Shown: positions 36,301 through 45,220 of the stretch, in pieces
How the letters are laid out: every line of letters begins with the position of its first letter
How positions within the stretch are numbered: position 1 is the first letter of the stretch
Source of the DNA: Crambe crambe
Taxonomy: Eukaryota > Porifera > Demospongiae > Poecilosclerida > Crambeidae
Direction of reading: 5' to 3'
Assembly (NCBI GenBank): GCA_963924555.1
Contig: OZ004584.1
Coordinates: 4,277,001-4,341,000, forward strand
Length of the DNA: 64,000 nt
Position numbers and translations under genes: made by a program
Notes under the pieces: generated by a model
Databases searched by the model: none
What the model was told of the DNA's origin: nothing
The model's input: only the letters and a program-made list of their open reading frames with translations

Positions 36301-36377
36301 ATGGTTCACGACACCCTGCCTGGTCAGAAGCAGCTAATCTTGCCAATTTTGACCCAGAAGAATTAAATCGGATGTAA
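30351..36377 (+). pseudogene. ZNFX1-like SF1 helicase A, right copy, with an in-frame TGA
   Basis: One frame spans 2,008 codons from ATG at 30,351 to TAA at 36,377, broken only by TGA at 32,001-32,003 (codon 551), where the left copy has GGA in CLPSGIGFE. Parts: SH/SR repeats (about 80-250), helical region, Walker A GPPGTGKT (735-742), FEEAAE (about 1,077), LIGDHKQLQP, VQHRMRP, DDFQGEEND and VALSRAKK motifs, NFX1-type zinc fingers (about 1,360-1,690), and an RZ finger HWYKCPNGHIYC-IGECGGAM-CPEC (about 1,934-1,975). In ZNFX1 these parts bind and remodel RNA. Unless the TGA is read through or is an error, the product stops before the helicase. All 1,457 codons after it stay open, so the change is recent or tolerated. 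B starts 303 bp downstream on the same strand. Confidence 0.9.
30588..31110 (+). repeat. Coding minisatellite in N-terminus of A, right copy (8 units)
   Basis: About eight units encode SSRSSHHSSSQPR followed by alternating AHVDHAY or DSxTDHAYG tails. The left copy has about five. It lies in a low-complexity, probably disordered, Ser/His/Arg-rich segment. Confidence 0.82.
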
Positions 36378-36680
36378 CTCAATTTGCACATGCACTGCAA
36401 TATTTTTTTCATCTGGCAAAAATTAGCTAATTTATTCATGTAAACAACATTATTAATTTTGTTGAAGTTGTTTTATTCATCCTCTGTAGATAAATCAATT
36501 TGCACATGCACTAAACCTTATCATCTGGCACAAATCATTGAACTCGTTTAGGCAAATGTATTATTCTTTGAAGTTAGCTATATTACTCATTCTCTGTAAT
36601 TAATGTACACACTAAAAATGTTTTAAAATAGTGTCAAATTCTTGCAGATTTGCTGTTAATAGTTGCTGGTTGCAGGAAAG
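36378..36680. other. A-B intergenic spacer, right copy
   Basis: Two diverged tandem units start with CAATTTGCACATGCACT (36,379 and 36,496 areas). Two candidate acceptors follow, attcttgcag and ggttgcag, the second 6 bases before the B ATG. No AATAAA is seen after A. Confidence 0.72.
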
Positions 36681-39600
36681 ATGGCTGGTGTCAATGTGTC
36701 TGGGAAGCAAAAAAAAATGTACCCCAAATACTCAGCCAACTTTAGAAGAGAAGGAGCCTTTTCTAAGCACTCACTCAAGTATGACCCTGATTATTCATTG
36801 AAAATAAATTCAGATAGACAGCAATATGCACCAGTTCCGAGCCAAACATCTAGGTTTCAAGTACAGGGTCCAAAGGAATCATGTGGTACAAGGAAGATAC
36901 CTCATTTAGGTAAACGCTGTGATAGAGATGAGCTGTCAGATGACCCACATGCTGCAAAGCGACCCTGTCCAAAAGGATCCCATTCCACAGCATCTAGTGA
37001 AAGACCCTTATCAACTACAACTCCAAGAATAAAAAAATCATCACATTCCAGCACAGAACACTTTGAACTCCAAAGAAAGTCTTGCTTGGGCAAGCATCAG
37101 AATAGAGAACTGTCCATACAACAACATACCATTAAGAAACCTAGGCTCAACAAGCCATCTTCATCAGCTACAAAGCACACAATTACACAAAGTCGCAGAA
37201 AAAATGTCCATCATTCATATCATCCCAGGAGTGATCATTTAATATCTAAGAATGAAAAATTTCCAGATGATATATCATGGCTCAATAATCTTAAGAGCTT
37301 TTCAGAGGGAAATCTCATGTCTCTTTCTTCAAAAGATCCAGATACAATTGTTAGTGAACTTCATAGTAAAATTAAAGCATTTCAGGTAGCACTTGAGAAT
37401 GTGAGGCGCCCGATTCTGGATAAGCCAGGTGTCATGGATGCAATTATTATTTTGCTTTCTAAAGCAGCCAGTACTTTAGGTTCTAATACCAAAGCCACCC
37501 AAATCTTAGGAGAAGTTTTTAGTGAAAGATGTGTTACATTTCAGATGAAACTAACAAAATATGTAAAGGATCTCTGCCAAGAAAATAGCCATCGAACTTG
37601 CAGCAAATTAAATGCAAAAGATAAGATTAAATGGATTTCCGAACTGTTTCATAAAGTTTTGGTATCATTACCAGATTCAACTTGGTCTTCTCTGCCTGTT
37701 GATGAATTTCAGAGTACAGTGAAAGAACTTTCTGAAAAGTGCACTATTGAAAATAGAGAATCTTTCCAAGCGGTTCTAAAAGATATTGTAACACTCCATG
37801 ATAATGCAAGGAAACAGCATTCTAAACAACTTAAACCAAGTGAACATGTGGATGATCGATGGGATAATTCTCAGTACAAAAATGTCCAGATTCTTCCTCA
37901 GTGGTATGAAATACACACACGAAAGAAGCCTCCTCTACAAAGCAATAAAATTCATGGGGGCTATATTGACTGGTCTCATTATTTCAGTGTGCAGTTCCAT
38001 CTACTACGGGAGGATTTTATAGGACCATTAAGAAATGGTATCTGTGATTACCAGTTTTATGGGAAAAGAGGCAGAAGGATAAGCAATATTCATGTTTATA
38101 AAAATGTGCTCATCAAAGAACCATTTTTAAACCAGCAGGATGGTTTATGCTATAAAATAAAACTTGGTTTTTCAGGCAAGTGTCGCAGGAACCACAAACG
38201 TCTTCTTCCTGGTTCTCTTCTTTGTCTCTCACCAGAAGGTGATAACTTCAATGATGAAGTATACTTTGCTATTGTGAGGAATCGAGACCAAATTGGTGAA
38301 GGATCTTTGGTAGTACAGTTTCAAAATAGAGTGAGAGCTCTATCCTTGAGTGGGAAAGAAACTGCATTTGTTATGATTGAACCTCATGCTTACTTTGAAG
38401 CTAGCTACCACATTCTATGTAGTATCCAGACTGCAGAGGTTAACAAGATGCCTTTTGGTAACTATCTTGTCACTGGAAATTATAACATCGTTGATCAGCC
38501 TGAGTATCTGAAAGAAAGTTCTACAGAGCAGCCATATAACCTGAGCTTCATACTAACTGAAGAAGGAAAAGACATTTTGATTAAAAAGCTTAAAGCAAAA
38601 CGTGACTCTAGAGCTCTGCTTAGCCCTTCTGGTCGGAAAACTACCTCTCACAAGACTATAAGTAGGACTAAGTGTTTGCTTATTCATGAACCCACAAACT
38701 TCGAGCAGTGGCCCTCTTATGATCAAACAGAATTTGATAGTTCACAGCTCAAATCCCTTCAAATGGCACTGACACAAGAAATTGCCGTTATTCAAGGTCC
38801 ACCGGGCACAGGAAAGACTTATATTGGTCTGAAGATTGTTGAAGCCTTGTTACTCAATAAGAAACTTTGGAATACTTATGGAGACAAGTCACCTATTTTA
38901 GTGATGTGCTATACCAACCATGCTTTGGATCAGTTTCTTGAAGGGATTGTGGAGAGCCCCATTTATAAAGGTACTGAGATTGAAGATATTAATGTTATCC
39001 GTATTGGGGGCAGAAGTCAAAGCGAAAAATTAGCTGAACTAAATTTAGTCAAAAAAAGACGGAAAATCAAGTTGCCACCACGTATCCGCAAAAAAAAGTG
39101 TACTGCAGAGGAAAGTGTGAGAGAGTTCGATGACAATGCAGTAAGAAAGTACTGCAAGACGAAGGCAAATCATAGACATGTACTACTTCAAGATCTTTGT
39201 GATCATGACATAATTCATCCTGTGCATCATTCTCAATTGTTCCTCCATGTAATATCTGAGCAGCAACATCATCTAGCTCTTGAGGACTGGCTTGGTTTCT
39301 TTGCAGACCCAGTAATGAGAAAAAAATATTTACATGAAATCCAGATGAGCGATACACTGAGCAATGTTAACATGAAACTTAAATCTGTCGAAGTACTCCA
39401 GCAAGTGAGAGATGAAAACGATAAAGATGAGGATGAAGATACAGCAAGTGAGGCTACTATTGAGCAATCTGATCAAATTCTAGATGATGAGGTCGATGAG
39501 TATCCTTCGAGTCTGGCTATTCCTGATTCAGTTTGTTATGAAGAGTATTGTTCTGGTTTATATAAAAGAAGTCAGCATGAAGAGGCTGCTGAATTTGGAA

Positions 39601-42600
39601 TGCAATTTGATACTGATTGGGTTATGAAGGTCCTTGAGGTTGGATTCTCTGTGATTGCCATGTCTGAAGAGGAGTCATCAAGGATTCAAAATATTCATGC
39701 ACTTTCCTTAAGGGATCGATGGAGATTATATCACTTATGGCGTTCACAGTATCTAATGCATCTCTGTAAGAAGTGTGAGCAGGAGTTTGAGATTTACGAT
39801 ATCTTGTGCAAAAGGCAGAAAGAGGCAAGAAAAAAAGCAGATCGCTTTGTCTTGGAAAGAGCTGAAATCATAGGCATGACTACCACTGGTGCAGCCAAAC
39901 ACCAACACATCCTGCGTGAGGTGAAACCCAGGATAGTGATAGTTGAGGAAGCTGCCGAAGTGCTTGAATCCCACATTGTTTCAGCTCTTAATGCTGGAAC
40001 CCAGCACCTTATTCTGATTGGAGATCATAAACAGTTACGACCCAAAGTCAATGAGTATGAATTGGTAACGAAGTATCAGCTTGATATCTCCCTCTTTGAG
40101 CGGCTAGTAAGTAATGATTTCCCTCATGCCACACTGGAATATCAACATCGAATGAGACCAGAAATTGCGGAGCTTATCAAGCCTCACATTTATGAAAATC
40201 TCTCCAATCATGAATCAGTTCAGGCCTATCCTAATGTCAGGGGCATCAGCACTAATCTCTTCTTTATAAATCACGACTATGAAGAAAACAAAGATGATAA
40301 TCTTATCAGTCACTCCAATGCTCATGAGGCCAGTTACTTGGTTAGTTTGTGCAGATACCTGCTTCAACAGTGCTATAAGCCTGAGGAAATCACCATACTT
40401 GTCATGTATACAGGTCAGCTGCTAGCTATGAGAAACTTGATGTCTAAAAGTGAAAATGACGAGTTTAAAGGGGTGCGAGTTAGTACTGTTGATAACTATC
40501 AAGGTGAAGAAAATACCATCATCCTTTTGTCACTGGTGAGAAGTAATAGCAAAGAAAGTGTCGGCTTTCTGAAAGAAGAAAATCGTGTGTGCGTTGCACT
40601 CTCCAGAGCCAGGGAAGGCTTTTATTGCATTGGTAATTTCACCATGCTACAAGAGAAGCGAGAGCAAATCCCCATCTGGAATGATATCATATCTGACATG
40701 AATTCAAAAGACAAGCTTGGAGATAGCCTATTATTGCATTGCAACAGTCATCCTGAGACATCTTTCAGTGCAAAGACACCAGAGGACTTCATTAAAAACT
40801 CTCCTAAAGGAGGATGCAACAAAATCTGTAAATATCGCCTGCCATGTGGTCATGCATGTGTACAAAAATGTCATTCCACTGACCCAAAACACGCTGACTA
40901 TCGTTGTGAGAAGCCATGTACCAAGAAATGTCCTGAAGGTCATCCATGTCCAAAACAATGCTATGAAACTTGTCACTGCATGGTTGTAGTCACTCGTCAA
41001 ATGCCAGTCTGTAATCATGATCAGCTGATGCATTGTTATAAGCATCTGGACGAAGTGACATGCACTCATCCATGTAAAGAAAGATGTCTCAACGGCCATC
41101 CTTGTCCCCGCAAGTGTCATAAGGATATGCCCTGTGGTGACTGTGTTGTTCCGGTTATGAAGACCATTCCAGTGTGTAACCATAAGGTGTCTCTTCCTTG
41201 TCATGTTCAGCCAGATAGCAACAGATGTACTCAGCAAGTGACTGTTGAGTTGCCAGCTTGTGGACATCAAGTTGAAGTGCTCTGCAATAAAAATCAGAAT
41301 TTATCAAGCATTTTTTGTACCAAAAAGTGTCAGAAAAGCCTTGCCTGTGGTCATCCTTGCGATCTAAAGTGTGGTGACCCATGCAATACACAGTGTAAAT
41401 CTAAAGTTAGCAAGGTATGGCCATGCGGTCACACATTGGAGAGACCTTGCTACCAGACATTAGTCCCTGAAGATTACCCATGCAGAGAGAAGTGCACAAA
41501 GAAGTTAGAATGCGGTCATTCATGTTCAAATGTATGTTCTGAGCCTTGTGATGAAATCTGTAAGCTGTACTGTTCACATATCCTAGCATGTGGCCACAAG
41601 TGTGATGGAAAATGTTCACAATGCTCTGCCAGACTTATGCATAAACCTTGTGGCTTCAAGGTTGAGATGAAGCGCTTCTGTAGTCATACTATTCAAGTTC
41701 CATGTAATGGGTTAGAAGATTCTCATGATCCCAGGGCCATCCATCTCATCTGCTCTCACAGCATCAGCAAGATAACCTGCATGCAAGACATGAGGTACAC
41801 TTGTGATAAGCCATGTGAGTGGAACTGTGCTCACTATAAGTGCAACAAGACTTGTTCGGAAGTATGCACCAGGCCAAGGTGTAACAAGCGCTGCAAGCAG
41901 AGACTGAAGTGTGGCCATCAGTGTTATGGACTGTGTGGGGAACCATGCCTTTCCATCTGTCCAAAATGCGAACAAGAACGGTTCACGAAAAAGCTACGAT
42001 CTGCTGGCCCATTTAAAGAAGATGATTTGTATTACCAGCTGATGTGTAAAGATATTTTCACAGTGAAGTACCTTGATCAATATGTCCGTCGAATTAGTAA
42101 TCCCAAAGAAGGTTCTGACCTGCTAGTGAGTCCTCTTCAGTGTCCGCATTGTTGTTATCCTTTCAGAGGCAGTTGTCGCTATGGAAATCAAGCCAAGCAA
42201 CTTCTATCATATGTTCAAGATGTTAACATGATCCTAAAATCCACTCCACTTTCATCTGGGGTTAGTAATTGTGGAATTAATAGCAGTATACTACTGCGTG
42301 ATCGAGTTAGAAAATTTACTTATTCAAAGACCCATATTGACAGAGCATGGTCGTCACTATTCACTGTAACAGGGAAATGTGTGGAATATGAAGATTATGA
42401 ACTAATGCCAGAAATCTCAGTGACCCTTTATGAGTTGAAGAAACTTTTACCTATACGAAAAGAAGAGAAATATCTGGTTCTTATGTTTACAGAAGCTTTA
42501 AATATCTTTGAATATGTGCATTTTGAGTGTTCACTTCTCACAAATGAGCACAATTTTTCTATAAAAGAGTCAACTCTCAATGATATCAAAGAGTTTCTGA

Positions 42601-43052
42601 GGTTTGTATCAAAACTTATCATGGATACAAAATTTCAGCTTAGCTATCAGATTGTAATTGACGTACGAAATGTCCTACTCAGACTCTATCTCAGAGTGTA
42701 TCACTTTTTGGTCCAGACAAGTGCTGTGAACTGCTCTCGAAGTGCAATGAATAAAATGGCTAAAGTTCAGTTATACCTGAAAATGCTAACATCAAGTCAG
42801 TTCCTGGTAGCCAAGAATGACTTTCTAATCCATATGGATGCTATGAGTGAATTTATACCGAGAGAAACTTTTCTTGATTACAAAAAGATGTTGAGAGAAG
42901 TGGATGCCTTTTGGCCTGATGTGCATAAAGGTCAGTGGTGGAGATGTAAAGAAGGTCATTATTACTGCTCCCCACCATCAATTCTGGAAGGCATTGAGTT
43001 TCAGTGCCCAAAATGTAAAGGTAAAAGTGACTATACATATCACTTACACTAA
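36681..43052 (+). CDS. ZNFX1-like SF1 helicase B, right copy (intact, 2,123 aa)
   Basis: A single uninterrupted frame; ATG 36,681 is chosen because it follows the ggttgcag acceptor and is conserved in the left arm. Residues 1-210 are basic and Ser-rich. Helicase motifs: GPPGTGKT (706-713), CYTNHALDQFLEG, VEEAAE (about 1,088), LIGDHKQLRP, EYQHRMRP, VDNYQGEENTIILLSLVRSN and VALSRAREGFYCIGN. A long insertion rich in Asp/Glu separates motifs Ia and II. NFX1-type fingers (CGHxCxxKC and relatives) span about 1,380-1,780. The C-terminus has a divergent RZ-like finger, WWRCKEGHYYC then CPKC, without the usual IGECGGAM signature. Upf1-like ATP-dependent RNA helicase activity is expected; the ZNFX1 assignment is firm, the sponge role unknown. 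B is clearly paralogous to A and has diverged far from it. Confidence 0.93.
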   Translation: MAGVNVSGKQKKMYPKYSANFRREGAFSKHSLKYDPDYSLKINSDRQQYAPVPSQTSRFQVQGPKESCGTRKIPHLGKRCDRDELSDDPHAAKRPCPKGSHSTASSERPLSTTTPRIKKSSHSSTEHFELQRKSCLGKHQNRELSIQQHTIKKPRLNKPSSSATKHTITQSRRKNVHHSYHPRSDHLISKNEKFPDDISWLNNLKSFSEGNLMSLSSKDPDTIVSELHSKIKAFQVALENVRRPILDKPGVMDAIIILLSKAASTLGSNTKATQILGEVFSERCVTFQMKLTKYVKDLCQENSHRTCSKLNAKDKIKWISELFHKVLVSLPDSTWSSLPVDEFQSTVKELSEKCTIENRESFQAVLKDIVTLHDNARKQHSKQLKPSEHVDDRWDNSQYKNVQILPQWYEIHTRKKPPLQSNKIHGGYIDWSHYFSVQFHLLREDFIGPLRNGICDYQFYGKRGRRISNIHVYKNVLIKEPFLNQQDGLCYKIKLGFSGKCRRNHKRLLPGSLLCLSPEGDNFNDEVYFAIVRNRDQIGEGSLVVQFQNRVRALSLSGKETAFVMIEPHAYFEASYHILCSIQTAEVNKMPFGNYLVTGNYNIVDQPEYLKESSTEQPYNLSFILTEEGKDILIKKLKAKRDSRALLSPSGRKTTSHKTISRTKCLLIHEPTNFEQWPSYDQTEFDSSQLKSLQMALTQEIAVIQGPPGTGKTYIGLKIVEALLLNKKLWNTYGDKSPILVMCYTNHALDQFLEGIVESPIYKGTEIEDINVIRIGGRSQSEKLAELNLVKKRRKIKLPPRIRKKKCTAEESVREFDDNAVRKYCKTKANHRHVLLQDLCDHDIIHPVHHSQLFLHVISEQQHHLALEDWLGFFADPVMRKKYLHEIQMSDTLSNVNMKLKSVEVLQQVRDENDKDEDEDTASEATIEQSDQILDDEVDEYPSSLAIPDSVCYEEYCSGLYKRSQHEEAAEFGMQFDTDWVMKVLEVGFSVIAMSEEESSRIQNIHALSLRDRWRLYHLWRSQYLMHLCKKCEQEFEIYDILCKRQKEARKKADRFVLERAEIIGMTTTGAAKHQHILREVKPRIVIVEEAAEVLESHIVSALNAGTQHLILIGDHKQLRPKVNEYELVTKYQLDISLFERLVSNDFPHATLEYQHRMRPEIAELIKPHIYENLSNHESVQAYPNVRGISTNLFFINHDYEENKDDNLISHSNAHEASYLVSLCRYLLQQCYKPEEITILVMYTGQLLAMRNLMSKSENDEFKGVRVSTVDNYQGEENTIILLSLVRSNSKESVGFLKEENRVCVALSRAREGFYCIGNFTMLQEKREQIPIWNDIISDMNSKDKLGDSLLLHCNSHPETSFSAKTPEDFIKNSPKGGCNKICKYRLPCGHACVQKCHSTDPKHADYRCEKPCTKKCPEGHPCPKQCYETCHCMVVVTRQMPVCNHDQLMHCYKHLDEVTCTHPCKERCLNGHPCPRKCHKDMPCGDCVVPVMKTIPVCNHKVSLPCHVQPDSNRCTQQVTVELPACGHQVEVLCNKNQNLSSIFCTKKCQKSLACGHPCDLKCGDPCNTQCKSKVSKVWPCGHTLERPCYQTLVPEDYPCREKCTKKLECGHSCSNVCSEPCDEICKLYCSHILACGHKCDGKCSQCSARLMHKPCGFKVEMKRFCSHTIQVPCNGLEDSHDPRAIHLICSHSISKITCMQDMRYTCDKPCEWNCAHYKCNKTCSEVCTRPRCNKRCKQRLKCGHQCYGLCGEPCLSICPKCEQERFTKKLRSAGPFKEDDLYYQLMCKDIFTVKYLDQYVRRISNPKEGSDLLVSPLQCPHCCYPFRGSCRYGNQAKQLLSYVQDVNMILKSTPLSSGVSNCGINSSILLRDRVRKFTYSKTHIDRAWSSLFTVTGKCVEYEDYELMPEISVTLYELKKLLPIRKEEKYLVLMFTEALNIFEYVHFECSLLTNEHNFSIKESTLNDIKEFLRFVSKLIMDTKFQLSYQIVIDVRNVLLRLYLRVYHFLVQTSAVNCSRSAMNKMAKVQLYLKMLTSSQFLVAKNDFLIHMDAMSEFIPRETFLDYKKMLREVDAFWPDVHKGQWWRCKEGHYYCSPPSILEGIEFQCPKCKGKSDYTYHLH

Positions 43053-45220
43053 ATTAGTAATTATGATGATTACGGAATCTTATGTGGATAGTTTTAAAGT
43101 TGTATATAATAATCATGTAGGTCATGAAAATTCCATCAAACTACCTGAAGAGACAGCTGCCACTCCCACCACAAGGGATATAGACTCTACAGGGTCTCCA
43201 AAGAAACCTGCTGATATAGGTAGTGGATTTTAATTCAACATCAGTAAGAGGTCACAGGCATATCATAACACATCGTTTGTAAACACTCCCTTAGCCAGAT
43301 CGTATATACAGTCATACGGTGGAATTTCTCCTCCACTAATCAGAACAGTCACAAAATTCAGGAAATAGCTATATACTGAAAACTGATGCACTACATTGTA
43401 TGCAGGTTGCACCTCAAAGACAAAAGTTTTTCCAAAGAGCTCTAAATCACCAACTGATAGAGGTAGGTACGTTTAAGTTCAGTATGTGGATGTACTTAGT
43501 GTGCACACACTTTATGTGCTGCAAGTCACATTTCCATGTATTGTACGTAACTGATTAGCTAGTTATAGGACACAAAAATAAGTAAACTAAAATTTTTGTT
43601 TGTCATGTTTACAATTTTTTCATGTTATGTTGTTACAGTTTACTTTAATTAATATTCTGTACAAGGTAATTAATTTCATGTCATTGTTGAACATGATCAT
43701 GAAAAATAATTCACACTGAAAATTTTCCCAATTTATGGTATTATCTTGAAATGCCCTATTCTATCTTGTGTGCAAGCACCTGAGACATGGATGGTTTGAT
43801 GATTGGTTTGGAACCACCCATTCAGAATTTAATTAGAGAGGCAAATTCCAAGCATGTGTTCAGAATAATATCAATGGAGTGGTTCCACATCACAACTGCA
43901 TTAATTAATTTTCTAGATCGACATGTGGCCACATCCCATCCAATAGTGCCATTGCATCCATATTCAACCAATAACGAAACGCCATCCTATCCACCACTCC
44001 CATACAAAGTCATCATAAGTTCACGAGGGAGAGGGAAAGGTAGAAAGGTAGTGAGGTAAGCTATTATCATGTCCTTCAGCAGTTTGTCTCTGTACTAAAA
44101 GACTGCTTTTGGGCCTACCCATATATGTACACCTGCTTCGAAGTTACTCATAATTTGGTCAGAAAGAAGCTGAAGTGCATCTGAGACTCACTATCAATCA
44201 GGAGCTATTGCAGCTAGCTACAGACAGCTCAGATGTGTGTAATGGTGCATGTTCCAATTGTAATAGCAATAGGCAAATATTATGGCTTACCTATTAATAA
44301 GTGGATTGTAGGTGGGTTTGAATTTGCGCTAGCAGCTTATCTTGGCAAGCATCATACAGCTTCCTATGTAGCCTGGCTGGAACTGCCACTTGCAAACTCA
44401 GCTAAAGATTTAAAGCACCAATCTTGGATTCTTGCTCTTGCTTGTTCGCTGTCACAGGAATGTAGCTACTGCCAATTAAAGTACATGTAAAATTGCTACC
44501 CTACCAATTATCATCAAGCTAGGTTACAGTGTCAGTAGGATTCTTTGTTTCTGTAGATTACATTGAGGAAAGCAGCAGTTTTTTAAAACTAATAAATGTA
44601 GCTAGCTAGCTATATCATTGTATTAATTTTTTGTAAGTTTTTATGATTATTATAGCTACATGTTGCATGTGTTATTGTGTGTATATCTTTATAACGTATT
44701 CCAATGATTCAATAACCATAAGTATATAACTTTCTTGACCAACACTGTCTTTTTCATGACTGACTAGATTTGCAAATATAAATTATTATGACCATCTCTA
44801 TGTACATCACACTTCCGATGAAATTACATATACTCTACTACTCGCTATATTTGGAAGACATTTGTATTTTTGTTGTATATACTTATAATTATACTTGGCC
44901 AGTTCAGTATGTGTCTCTTGTACCATCAGATAGGTCAGAGGAATCCTCTACTTGCTCTCCAGTGGCAACAAGCTGTCCAGGTGTCTGGTAGGAAGAATCG
45001 AAGTGATATGGAGTAGTGTGGAGGCTAGTGGCCTGCCCAATAGCAGGATAGGCTGGGTCATTGGGAAGGGATGGGGGTTTAGATCCAGGGAGGTCCTCAG
45101 TGGTGACAGGTGTAGGTTGTACCTGAGTAATTATATAGGTAATTCCAAACAGCAGGCTAATTCTGAATGGTTCAAACTTCTGAGCTCAAAGTATAGGAGG
45201 ATATAATCTAAAAATAGAGC
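43053..45220. other. Region after B; possible small exons only
   Basis: No recognisable gene. Two blocks could be linked exons: one ending SPKKPADIG with donor GTAGTG near 43,214, and one at about 43,406-43,462 (acceptor tgcag, donor gtaggt) continuing SKTKVFPKSSKSPTDR in a compatible phase. An ORF at 43,787-44,059 (90 aa, start MDGLMIGLEPPIQ) and one at 44,233-44,490 have no family resemblance. I would not call a gene without transcripts. Confidence 0.4.

Larger units (their letters stand above)
19335..39560. repeat. Right arm of the large palindrome
   Basis: Inverted partner of the left arm. The inner boundary is where a shared block next to a PDZ exon (about 16,845 on the left) stops matching. 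The outer limit given is only where the left arm leaves the window, inside the B gene. Right-arm-specific insertions are a Ty3/Gypsy remnant (23,190-24,770), a small CAGAGC-ended element (26,202-26,420) and a foldback element (27,388-28,648). The spacer between arms (about 16,845-19,335) holds a broken FReD-like copy and the first PDZ exon. Confidence 0.9.

Noticed and set aside
1..43052. Bacterial or viral origin of the large helicases
   Set aside because: The combination of SF1 helicase, NFX1-type fingers and RZ finger is that of animal ZNFX1, and acceptors precede both start codons.
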